A stretch of DNA of 64,000 bases from Beroe forskalii. Taxonomy: Eukaryota > Ctenophora > Nuda > Beroida > Beroidae. Made by a program: the position numbers and the translations under genes. The notes under the pieces are model-generated. The model had not been told where the DNA came from and did no database searches. It was given only the letters and a program-made list of their open reading frames with translations. Below, one piece after another: positions 35,064 to 45,008 of this stretch. The DNA lies in assembly GCA_011033025.1 (NCBI GenBank), contig WFMF01000109.1, positions 1 to 64,000 of the forward strand, in the 5' to 3' direction. How positions within the stretch are numbered: position 1 is the stretch's first letter; each line of letters begins with the position of its first letter.

Positions 35064-36078
35064 TTAGACCCTTCTAAGATTTTTGATCGTGAGCTGGTAT
35101 CTTGAATCGGGACCGGGTAATCTTTGTAAAACTGATACCGATCCGTAAACAGCGGCAGATTCTCCAGGGCATCCTTGATTACACTCAAGTCTCAAATAGG
35201 CAAAGCCGTGTTTATCGCTCTGTTCCATGACAGATCGGTTACTCCAGTCATTCCAGACAGGAATGAAGAAGAACTTATTATATACTGCTAGAGTTCTTGT
35301 GGCTGGGAAGTCCGTTAAGGGTAGCTGTAGAGACAGTCTTAAGTCATGTTCGAACTGATTTAGATGTGTCCTCTGGTCAAGAGTAGAGTCAGGGAGAGAA
35401 GAATCATCTGTCGAGTTGTGGAGAGAAGAATCATCTTTAGAGTTGTGGAGAGAAGAATCATCTGTAGAGTTGTGGAGAGAAGAATCATCTTTAGAGTTGT
35501 GGAGAGAAGAATCATCTTTAGAGTTGTGGAGAGAAGAATCATCTGTCGAGTTGTGGAGAGAAGAATCATCTTTAGAGTTGTGGAGAGAAGAATCATCTGT
35601 AGAGTTGTGGAGAGAAGAATCATCTTTAGAGTTGTGGAGAGAAGAATGATCTGTAGAGTTGTGGAGAGAAGAATCATCTTTAGAGTTGTGGAGAAGAGAG
35701 TCCCCTGGAGAGGTGCCCCAGAACTGTGCCCCGCTCCACCTCACATCACGCCTCTTGCTGCAGAGGAGCATGCTGGTGTTGGAGGGGAACTGCAGGACTG
35801 CGTCGTAAGATGGGTTGGGGGCGGGGTCCCTGCTGGGGGCGGCCCCCCTGTTGTAGGGTGGGTTGGGGGCAGCCCCACTGCTGGGGGAGGCCCCCCTGCT
35901 GACAGTGTAGACAAAGAAGAGGCCTTGAACCTGCCTACTCCGAGCTAGCTTCCTCCAGTAGTGCAGCATAGGGGCCATATCCACCTGATCAGCCATTACA
36001 AACACTGGTTTGTTGTCGATATGTATGTAGTGACGATGCTTAAAGAAAGTCAAGAGATAATTAAAGTGAGTGAAAAAA
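35064..36078 (-). CDS. WbsX-type glycosyltransferase, last exon
   Basis: The frame begins near 36078 after a TCTAG acceptor and reads FFTHFNYLLTFFKHRHYIHI then DNKPVFVM, LHYWRKLARSRQVQGLFFVY, and later FFFIPVWNDWSNRSVMEQSD then KHGFAYLRL. This fits the WbsX family (Pfam Glyco_tran_WbsX): FFkhPnYirIdgKPVf, a W-R-ELA helix, and the closing NxWNEW...lEP...gyaYL block, where WNDW and E are kept. The frame then runs to a TAA stop at 35064. Two low-complexity inserts sit in the middle: an AAPNPPYNRG-type repeat, and about eleven 9-residue SSLHNSKDD/SSLHNSTDD repeats. Upstream exons carrying the N-terminal half are expected at higher coordinates but were not identified, so the gene may be partial or decayed. 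It runs opposite to DHX9 and starts 273 bp after its last seen exon. Confidence 0.62.
35397..35697 (-). repeat. In-frame 27-bp minisatellite inside the WbsX-type gene
   Basis: About eleven 27-bp units on the plus strand read AGAGTTGTGGAGAGAAGAAT then CATCTKT, with CTTTAG and CTGTAG/CTGTCG versions mostly alternating (54-bp pairs). In the gene's frame this gives SSLHNSKDD / SSLHNSTDD with no stops. Confidence 0.92.
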
Positions 36079-36124
36079 CTAGATATTGCTTGAAACTCAG
36101 GATATTAGTGAAAACTCAGGATAT

Positions 36125-38575
36125 TGTAGAAAACTCAATTGAGAAACTCAGGATATGATGTGGTTTTGGGAGCAATCGGACAAAAGAAAATTGAACCCTT
36201 AGGCCATATGAACCCCTTATTTCAGGGGAGGAGCGATAACGGGTCTCGAGGGCCCCGAAAATCGAAAATCCTCGTTCAAAAGTTTAGGAATGATGGTTTT
36301 TGCGAGGCAATCGGACAAAACAAAAATTTTACCCCTTAGACCCATAGACCCCTTTATTTCAGAGGGAAGGAAGCCTCGACAGAGGTCTCAAGACCCCGAA
36401 ATCGAAATCCTCATTCAAAAGTACCTTTTAGGAATGATGGTTTTTGGGAGGCAATCGGACAAAACAAAATTTGACCCTTAGACCCTTATAGACCCTTGTT
36501 TCAGAGGAAGAAGCGACAGGTCTTCAGACCCAGAAAATCGAAATCCCCGTTCAAAAGTACCTTAGGAATGATGGTTTTTGGGAGGCAATCGGACAAAAGA
36601 AAATTTGAACCCTTAGACCCTTATGAACCCCTTATTTCAGGGGGAAGGGAACGATAACAGGTCTCGAGACCCCGAAAATCGAAATCCTCGTTCAAAAGTA
36701 CTTTAGGAATGATGGTTTTTGGAGGCAATCGGACAAAACAAAATTTGACCCCTTAGACCCTTATAGACCCCTTATTTCAGAGGGAAGGAAGCGTCGACGG
36801 GTCTCAAGACCCCAAAAATCGAAATCCTCGTTCAAAAGTGCCTTAGGAATGATGGTTTTTGGGAGGCAATCAGACAAAACTAAATGTGACCCTTTAGACT
36901 CTTATGAACCACTTATTTCAGAGGGAAGGGAACGATAACGGGTCTCGAGACCCCGAAAATCGAAATCCTCGTTCAAAAGTACTTTAGGAATGATGGTTTT
37001 TGGGAGGCAATCGGATAAAACAAAATTTGACCCCTTAGACCCTTATTAACCCCTTATTTCAGAGGGAAGGAAGCGTCAACGGGTCTCAAGACCCCGAAAA
37101 TCGAAATCCTCCTTCAAAAGTACCTTAGGAATGATGGTTTTTGGGAGGCAATCGGACAAAAAAATTTGACCCCTTGGACCCTTATAGACCCCTTATTTTA
37201 GAGGGAAGGAAGCGTCGACGGGTCTCAAGACCCCGAAAATCGAAATCCCCGTTCAAAAGTACCTTAGGAATGATGGTTTTTGGGAGGCAATCGGACAAAA
37301 CAGAATTTTAACCCCTTAGACCCTTATAGACCCCTTACTTCAGAGGGAAGGAAGCGTCGACGGGTCTCAAGACCCCGAAAATCGAAATCCTCGTTCAAAA
37401 GTACCTTATGAATGATGGTTTTTGAGGCAATCGGACAAACAAAATTTGACCCCTTAGACCCTTATAGACCCCTTATTTCAGAGGGAAGGAAGCGTCGACG
37501 GGTCTCAAGACCCCGAAAATCGAAATCCTCGTTCAAAAGTATCTAATGAATGATGGTTTTTGGGGGGCAATCGGACAAAACAAAATTTGACCCCTTAGAC
37601 CCTTATAGACCCCTTATTTCAGAGGGAAGGAAGCGTCGAAATCTCGGTCTCAAGACCCCAGAAAATGAAATCCTCGAAATCCTCGTTCAAAAGTACCTTA
37701 GGAATGATGGTTTTTGGGAGGCAATCGGACAAAACAAAATTTGACCCCTTAGACCCTTATAGACCCCTTATTTCAGAGGGAAGAAAGCATCGACGGGTCT
37801 CAAGACCCCGAAAATCGAAATCCTCGTTCAAAAGTACCTTAGGAATGATGGTTTTTGGGAGGCAATCGGACAAAACAAAATTTGACCCTTAGACCCTTAT
37901 AGACCCCTTATTTCAGAGGGAAGGAAGCGTCGACGGGTCTCAAGACCCCGAAAATCGAAATCCTCGTTCAAAAGTACCTTAGGAATGATGGTTTTTGGGA
38001 GGCAATCGGACAAAACAAAATTTGACCCCTTAGACCCTTATAGACCCCTTATTTCAGAGGGAAGGAAGCGTCGACGGGTCTCAAGACCCCGAAAATCGAA
38101 ATCCTCGTTCAAAAGTACCTTAGGAATGATGGTTTTCGGGAGGCAATCGGACAAATCAAAATTTGACTCCTTAGACCCTTATAGACCCCTTATTTCAGAG
38201 GGAAGGAAGCGTCGGCGGGTCTCATGACCCCGAAAATCGAAATCCTCGTTCAAAAGTACCTTAGGAATGATGGCTAAAGAGAGGCAATCGGATAAATCAA
38301 AATTTTACCCCTTAGACCCTTATAGACCCCTTATTTCAGAGGGAAGGAAGCGTCGACGGGTCTCAAGACCCCGAAAATCGAAATCCTCGTTCAAAAGTAC
38401 CTAAGGAATGATGGTTTTCGGGAGGCAATCGGATAAAACGAAATTTGACCCCTTAGACCCTTATTGACCCCTTATTTCAGAGGGAAGGAAGCGTCGACGG
38501 GTTTTGAGGCCCCGAAAATCGAAATCCTCGTTCAAAAGTACCGTAGGAATGTTGGTCCCTTATTTAACCCCTTAT
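36125..38575 (+). repeat. 140-bp satellite, about 17 units
   Basis: The unit includes AGGAATGATGGTTTTTGGGA, GGCAATCGGACAAAACAAAA, CCCCTTATTTCAGAGGGAAG and GACCCCGAAAATCGAAATCC. Measured periods are 140-141 bp (37841, 37981, 38122). The first units are more diverged. Each unit carries a TTATTTCAG acceptor-like sequence. Confidence 0.95.
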
Positions 38576-38699
38576 GTTAATTTAAAAGCCGCGCAGTGAT
38601 CTTTTTATATGCAAAGCACACTGTCCACAGCATTTCGTACAAGTCCGCGTGTTCACACTGACACACAAGTGACGAAATAGTCACGTGACTATGGTGTCT

Positions 38700-38950
38700 G
38701 TCTGTGTGTTTGTTGAACCGCGCATTGTCCGTGTGTTTGTCACGGTTTGTCCGTTTGGTTGTCTGTTCGGTTGTATTTCTGTTCGTTCGGTTGTATTTTG
38801 GAATTTTTTGAAATTTATTTTTTTAAATTCAAAAAAATAATTTTCAAACTCCAAAAAATCATAAATACAACCGAACGAACACAATTACAACCGTATAGAC
38901 GAACAAACGGACAAACCGTGACAAACACACGGACAATGCGCGGCTTTGTT
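38700..38950. repeat. Palindrome at the satellite centre
   Basis: The left arm CGCGCATTGTCCGTGTGTTT with GTCACGGTTTGTCCGTTTG is answered by CAAACGGACAAACCGTGAC with AAACACACGGACAATGCGCG. The inner part is TTCGGTTGTATTT / AAATACAACCGAA. It lies between the direct and inverted parts of the 140-bp satellite. Confidence 0.9.
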
Positions 38951-39144
38951 GGTGTGTGTGTGTGTGTGTACAGCAAATGTGCAATGAACGGCTAAAAATA
39001 ATGCTGCGGGCAGTGTACTTAATTTGCAAATAAATAAAGATGAAATGCTGTGAATAGTGTACTTTGCATATAAATTAAGATGAAATGCTGTGGATAGTGT
39101 ACTTTGCATATAAAAATGATGGCTGCGCGGCTTTTTGTGGAAAT

Positions 39145-39580
39145 GAGGGGTCAAATTTTGTTTTGTCCGATTGCCTCTAATAAGCCATCATTCCTAACGT
39201 ACTTTTGAACGAGGATTGCGATTTTTTGGGTCTCGAGACCCGCCAGCGTTCCCTTCCCTCTGAAATAGGGGGTCAATAAGGGTCTAAGGGGTCAAGTTTC
39301 GTTTTGTCCGATTGCCTCCCAAAAACCATCATTCCTCAGGTACTTTTGAACGAGGATTTCGATTTTCGGGGTCTTGAGACCCGTCGACGCTTCCTTCCCT
39401 CTGAAATAAGGGGTCGATAAGGGTCTAAGGGGTCAAATTTTGTTTTGTCAGATTGCCTCCCAAGAACCATCATTCCTAAGGTAGGTACTTTTGAACGAGG
39501 ATTTCGATTTTAGGGGTCTCAAAACCCGTAATCGTTCCCTTCCCTCTCAAATAAGAGGTCAACCAGGTCAAATAAGATGA
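39145..39580 (-). repeat. Inverted copies of the 140-bp satellite, about three units
   Basis: Reverse-complement units (TTTTGTCCGATTGCCTCC, CCATCATTCCT, TTTGAACGAGGATTTCGATT) lie opposite to 36125-38575. Confidence 0.93.
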
Positions 39581-39899
39581 GATTTACGTTTAGCCCATCT
39601 CGCAACAGACTTGAAATCATAAATAAAGCAAGAGCACTGAGTAAGGGCTTCATTTTTCAGTTTGTGAGGGAAAAATGAAGCAAAAATTTGATTTCATGCC
39701 ATTTTACAAACGCAAAATAAACATTCAATAACTATACATTATTATACATTTCATGGCGGAGGACAGACAGCAACCCAAGTCGCAGTTCCGGATGGTTTTA
39801 ATTCAACTGAAGAATTCTTGCGGAGTAGCAGGTCGCTTGAAATTTCGAATCCATGCGCGGCGCGAGGCAGTGGGCTCTATATTGCGCGCGCACATTGGC

Positions 39900-41135
39900 T
39901 TGGCATTGTCTGACGTTGACAGACCTTCTCGAGAATCAGCTGACGCCAGCCGCTTCGCGGCAGGCGTCAACGGGTCATACATCGTACGACAAGCTTGGCA
40001 AGAGTCGCAACAAGCACATAGCGCTAGTGTGATGGATTGATGTCTTATTAAAATTTGGCATCGGGCCAAGGTTGTGCCTTGCAGCAGATGCAGATGCTTA
40101 CGTGCTCCGCACGGCTAAGGAGTGAAATAATGGATCGAGCCTGACGACGCAGACGTCAGACTTGCCCTAACCAGCGCCCTGGTTTCGCGCACGGAGTGCG
40201 CGGCGCGGCAAGCCGCTGGTTAAGGCCTTAGGGGAAACCGGGGAAACGTCAGACTTGCTTTTGTTAATAACACGAATAACCCTGTTATCGTCGCACGGCG
40301 CGCGCGGCGTACACGCACCTATGCGGGCTTAGGAAGACTTGCTCCAACCATTACCCTTGCTGAACACTTGTCCATGTCGTACGATGTATGACCCGCTGAC
40401 ATGACGCGCGGCGCTGATTCTCGAGAGGGTCTGTCAACGCCAGACAATTAAACACGTAATACGTATACCCCTGTTATTATATCGTCGCGGGGCGCGTAGC
40501 GTACATACACAACACACACCTATGCGGGCCAAGGAACCAGTTGTTGTACCCAATATTTGTTACCCTGGTTACGCGTACGCGCGACGCGTGCAGCGTTCTA
40601 ATCTTGCAAAATTTATAGGTGCACTTACTTACAAGCCCCCCGCGCGCGCGTTTCATATGCGTATGTTTGCAGATCGCTTGCCTAACAAGTATACCCCCTG
40701 TTATATACGTGTTGCGTTGCGCGGCGCGCTTCTTCGGCGAAGCTGAGGCGTGTGGCGCGTACACACTTGTCAAACGTTGTAGTTGCTAAACACGTATATC
40801 CCTGTGTGGCTCGCGCGGCGCGCTTCCCCGTAGGGAAGCGCGCGGCGCGTACACACACCTATGCGGGCTTAGGAAACGTTGTAGGACCTATTTTGCGCGC
40901 GCAAGCGCGCGTGTTCAGAGAACACGCGCGCTTTTCGAAGAAAAGGCGCGCGCGCGAACAAACAGGGACACATAGCATGTGGCAATTCTGGTTAGAGTAA
41001 TAAATTCGGCATGGGCCCAACTTGCAGCATGCTTGCTTAACAGTTCCTAAGCCCGCATAGGTGTGTGTACGCGCCGCGCGCTTCCCTACGGGACACACGC
41101 CGCGCGAGCCACACAGGGATATACGTGTTTAGCAA
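39900..41135. repeat. GC-rich foldback region with CCTATGCGGGCTTAGGA motif
   Basis: Two inverted pairs are seen: 39905-39994 with 40370-40445 (TCGTACGATGTATGACCCG) and 40789-40877 with 41043-41131 (CCTATGCGGGCTTAGGA; GCGCGCTTCCC...; TATCCCTGTGTGGCTCGCG). The terminal motif also appears at about 40318 and 40518. CGCG runs are frequent, unlike the AT-rich flanks. Short open frames here look like by-products. Confidence 0.72.
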
Positions 41136-42429
41136 GCTTAACAGGTACGAAAGTTTACATTTGCATGCCAGTAAAGTGTGATCCAACTAAGAAAATGCTG
41201 TTGTCAGGTTTTTTAAAATTTGAAACCTCCCATTATTTGGTTTAAATGGACTTATTTGTTTATTAGTGGCCCAAAAAAGCAAAATTTGACTGAAAACTGC
41301 TTTCTCTCATGTGAGTGCATTGCAGAGTAGGTAATAGAATCAAAAAAAATGAGTTTAACACATATTTTTCCCCAAGTCTTATCTTGATCAGGGTGTCAGG
41401 GGAATCGTCTGAATAAATTTATGGTAAAAGGGTCACAAGAGTTGTAAATCTTATCCAATAGATCCATCATGTCCAATGGACATCCACTGAACATGATGCC
41501 CATCGGTAAAATGTCCACTGGTGTTCAATGGATCCATTTTTGATTTTCAATGGACATGTTCAATGGATCCAATGGATTTTCAATGGATTCATCTGAATGG
41601 ATCCAATGGACACAATCACCAAACATGGTTTGGTAGATGGACATCAGTATCCAGTTGGGTAGTTTTGTTCAATGAATCCATTGTGTCCATTGGATCCAGC
41701 GGATCCATTGGATATTGTTTCCATTGGATCCAATGGATCCATTTTGTCCATTGGACACAATGGTTCAATTGGACACAAGGGATCCAATGGACACAGTGTG
41801 CAATGGATCCAATGGACATGTCCAATGGTGTTCAATGGACACAATGGATCCATTGGATCCAATGGACGACTCCTGCCCCCTTTATCCAATGGACATCCAC
41901 TGAACATGATGCCCATCCGTAAAAATGTCCAATGGTGTTCAATGGATCCAATGGATCCATTTTTGATGTTCAATGGATCCAGTGGATTTTCAATGGGTCC
42001 ATCTGAGTGGATCCAATGGACACAATCACCAAACATGGTTTGGTAGATAGACATCAGTTGGGTAGTTTTGTTGGCAAAATGGTACCACAGGAACACGACA
42101 AAAATTAGCCTCCATTAGCCTCCATGGAGGCTGAGTGGAGCCTGAGTGTAGGCTAAGTGGAGGCTAATTTCAAAAATTAGCCTCCACGGAGGCTAATGGA
42201 GGCATGAGGCTAATTTTTGAAAAATAGCCTCCACTATGGAGGCTAATTAGCCTCCACCCAGCCTCCACTAGGCTCCACTAGCCTCGACTCAGCCTCCACT
42301 CAGCCTCCATGGAGGCTAAATTTTTGGTTTAGCCTCCACTAGCCTCCACTCAAGAATTAGCCTCCATTAGCCTCCACGGAAATTTAAAAAGTCATTTTTG
42401 TGGAGGCTAGTCTTAGTAGTCTTAGTAAA

Positions 42430-43730
42430 ACGGCCACAGTCGGTTTAATCAACCAGGCCGGTGGCAGCCATGCTGAGCATGGAGACTATCCCTAGTACAC
42501 TAGGGCGAAGGGGTGTGAACTCCTGGGTGGTTTTTTCAGGCCACCTGACTGCCGGAGATCCTGGGCTGAGAGTAGCCTACCCGTCCAGGACCTCACTGAC
42601 CAGCAAGCCACCAACGCCCCTGGCTTCAAACAGACTGCAAAACAAGTCAGTGCTTGCCTGCAGATTAAGTCGGGAGATCAGCCGGTGGCTATGTACCACT
42701 CCCTTCATCTGACTGAGCCACAGGGAGGTCTGACCCAACCAGACTGTGTAAATATTCCCATTGATTGGAGTTATATGGGATCAATGGGTGCCTAGCCATA
42801 CTAGGGTACTACCTGGAAAAAGAAGAGGAACTGATTGTTAGTTTTGTGATATTTTGGTGATGTTTTTGGTGTTGTATAATTGTTCATTAATCTTGGCAAT
42901 GTTGCTAAATCTGATTTATTGGGATGGAACATCCTTTCGAAATTGGCTGCAGTTTATAGTATTTATTTCTATGGGTCTAGATGTACAGAAATTTGTTGCC
43001 TGACGGAAGTGGTGAGGCAATGGGACTTAGCTGGTTTGAAGTACAGAGTACCCAGCAGGTGAGGGTGACAGTGGGAGATAACGAAATAAAATGTTGTTTC
43101 CTAATTGATATAATATGGGAGAATTAGAAAGTGGGCTTAGTTTTAAAGCAGTTATAAGAGGGTTGATCATGCTGGGGTTGTCAATGTAACTGCTGCTTCC
43201 AGAATGTGACAAAAGTTATTCCATGATGGTGCTGAGGAACCTTGGAGGGATCTGAACTTTGGAGGGATCTTATCAGGGGTTCTTAAGTGGCCTTTGAGAG
43301 TTTGAGCGAGGAAGCCATATTGGTTTTTGTGGTACAGAGTGAGTACTGACTACGAGGCTGTGCCCATGTTGTTACAGTATATAATATGTATGTATGGGTT
43401 GATCATTCCCTTTGAGGACAGTCTTCAAGTTAGTGTACCTGAATTATAATGAATTAAGTAAAAAGATAAAAGATAAAAGAATAGTTTAGATATAGAAAGA
43501 GGGGGCTAGAGTGTTTATAATGTAAAATCAAAAGTTAATATACCGTGAGGGGCTGGATAGTGAAGTTATGATACTTAGCTGGTGAGTGGTACAAGAGAGT
43601 ACCCAGCAGGTGGAAGGTGTGGATGATACCAACTGCATGGGGAAGTGCAGTTGGCACACTCGGGAGGGGGAGGTGCGTGAAGCCCCAACTGGAAAGAACC
43701 AGGTCCCTGCCCCATTTGTGGAGGCTAAAG
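42430..43730 (+). other. Unique interior of the nested transposon
   Basis: No transposase recognised. Two similar motifs occur: CTTAGCTGGT...AGAGTACCCAGCAGGTG at about 43026-43062 and 43574-43613. An open frame at 42461-42712 starts MAAMLSMETIPSTLGRRGVN and has no family I can name. The stretch could be a captured fragment. Confidence 0.4.
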
Positions 43731-43899
43731 CCTCCATATGGAGGCTAATGGAGGCTGAGTGGAGGCTAAGTGGAGGCTGAGTGGAGCCTAAATCTATGAG
43801 CCTACAAAATACAAAATTTCTTAATGAAAATGGTGATTTATATGTACTAATGTGAATAACAATTTATAGAGCTTCAAACTTTCAACCAGCTCCAACTGT

Positions 43900-44425
43900 C
43901 CTACACTCAGCCTCCACTATGCCCCACTCAGCCTCCACTAGGCTCCACTCAGCCTCCACTAGGCTCCACTCAGCCTCCACTAGGCTCCACTCAGCCTCCA
44001 CTAGGCTCCACTCAGCCTCCACTAGGCTCCACTCAGCCTCCACTAGCCTAGTAGCCTCCACTTGCCTCCACTAGCCTCCACTAGCCTCCACTAAGATCCA
44101 ATAGGCTCCACTAGCCTCCACTCAGCCTCCACTAGCCTCCACTAGGCTCCATTCAGCCTCCACTAGCCTCCACTCAGCCTCCACTAGTCTCCATTCAGCC
44201 TCCACTAGGCTCCACTCAGCCTCCACTAGGCTCATTCAGCCTCACCAAACCACTCAGCCTCCAGTAGGCTCAGCAACTAGTGGAGTTGTTGGAGGCTAGT
44301 GAGCCTAGTGGAGGCTGGAGTGGAGCCGAGTGGAGGCCAGTGGAGGCTAGGCTGAGGCTGAGTGGAGGCTGCGTGAGGTTAGTGAAGGCAGAATGAGCTT
44401 CAGTGGAGTATAATGGAGGCTAATT
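43900..44425. repeat. GCCTCCACTAGGCTCCACTCA minisatellite with inverted end
   Basis: Tandem units of 11-22 bp (CAGCCTCCACTAGGCTCCAC) run to about 44270, then switch strand to GTGGAGGCTAGTGGAGGCT-type units. This mirrors 42105-42420 at the left side of the same transposon. Confidence 0.85.
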
Positions 44426-45008
44426 TTTGTCGTGTTCCTGTGGTACCATTTTGCCGTTTTGTTCAATGAATCCATTGTGTCCATTGGATCCAACAGATCC
44501 ATTGGATATTGTCTCCATTGAATCCAATGGATTCATTTTGTCCATTGGACACAATGGATCCAATGGACACAGTGTGCAATGGATCTAATGGACATGTCTA
44601 ATGGTGTTCAATGGACACAATGGATCCATTGGATCCAATGGACGCAATGGATCCATTGGATCCAATGGACGCAATGGATCCATTGAACAAAAATACCAGA
44701 CTGATGTCCATCTACCAAACCATGTTTGGTGATTGTGTCCATTGGCTCCACTAACATCTAACATCCATTGGATCCATTGAACATCAAAAATGGATCCAAT
44801 GGATCCATTGGATCCATTGAACACCATTGAAAAATTTACCTAATGGAAATTATGTGCAATGGATGTCCATTGGAAGTCCAATGAACGTCCATTGGACATG
44901 TCCATTGGACATGATTGATCCAATGAATCCATTAGACAAAATTCACATCTCTTGTGACCCTTTTACCAAATTTACTAGTTAACTCATGTCAGTACAGTTT
45001 GATTCCCG

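Larger units (their letters stand above)
42073..44455. mobile_element. Nested inverted-repeat transposon with 8-bp target duplication
   Basis: Both ends read GGCAAAATGGTACCACAGGA then ACACGACAAAAATTAGCCTC and CATTA inward, a perfect 45-bp inverted repeat. GTTTTGTT flanks it at 42065-42072 and 44456-44463. An undisturbed version of the site (TAGTTTTGTTCAATGAATCC) exists at about 41664. An 8-bp duplication fits hAT, P or Merlin types; the class is not settled. The interior carries GCCTCCACTCAGCCTCCACT tandem blocks and complements, plus about 1.3 kb of unique sequence. Confidence 0.88.
41422..44968. mobile_element. Outer inverted-repeat transposon, non-autonomous
   Basis: The ends TGGTAAAAGGGTCACAAGAG (left) and its exact complement (right) are flanked by AATTTA at 41416-41421 and 44969-44974, a likely 6-bp target duplication. 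Sub-terminal sequence on both sides is built from GGATCCAATGGACA and TCCATTGGATCC motifs. A 41590-41650 stretch (CACCAAACATGGTTTGGTAG) recurs reversed near 44705-44745. No transposase frame is recognised. Confidence 0.82.

Noticed and set aside
35364..35948. 194-codon plus-strand frame with RRIIFRVVE repeats
   Set aside because: It is the antisense of the WbsX-type exon's 27-bp repeat; only the minus frame shows family motifs outside the repeat.
39753..41245. Several short open frames in the GC-rich region
   Set aside because: They lie across inverted-repeat arms on both strands and have no shared protein features.
42461..42712. 83-codon frame inside the nested transposon as a transposase fragment
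   Set aside because: No catalytic or zinc-finger motif is visible; kept only as part of the transposon interior.
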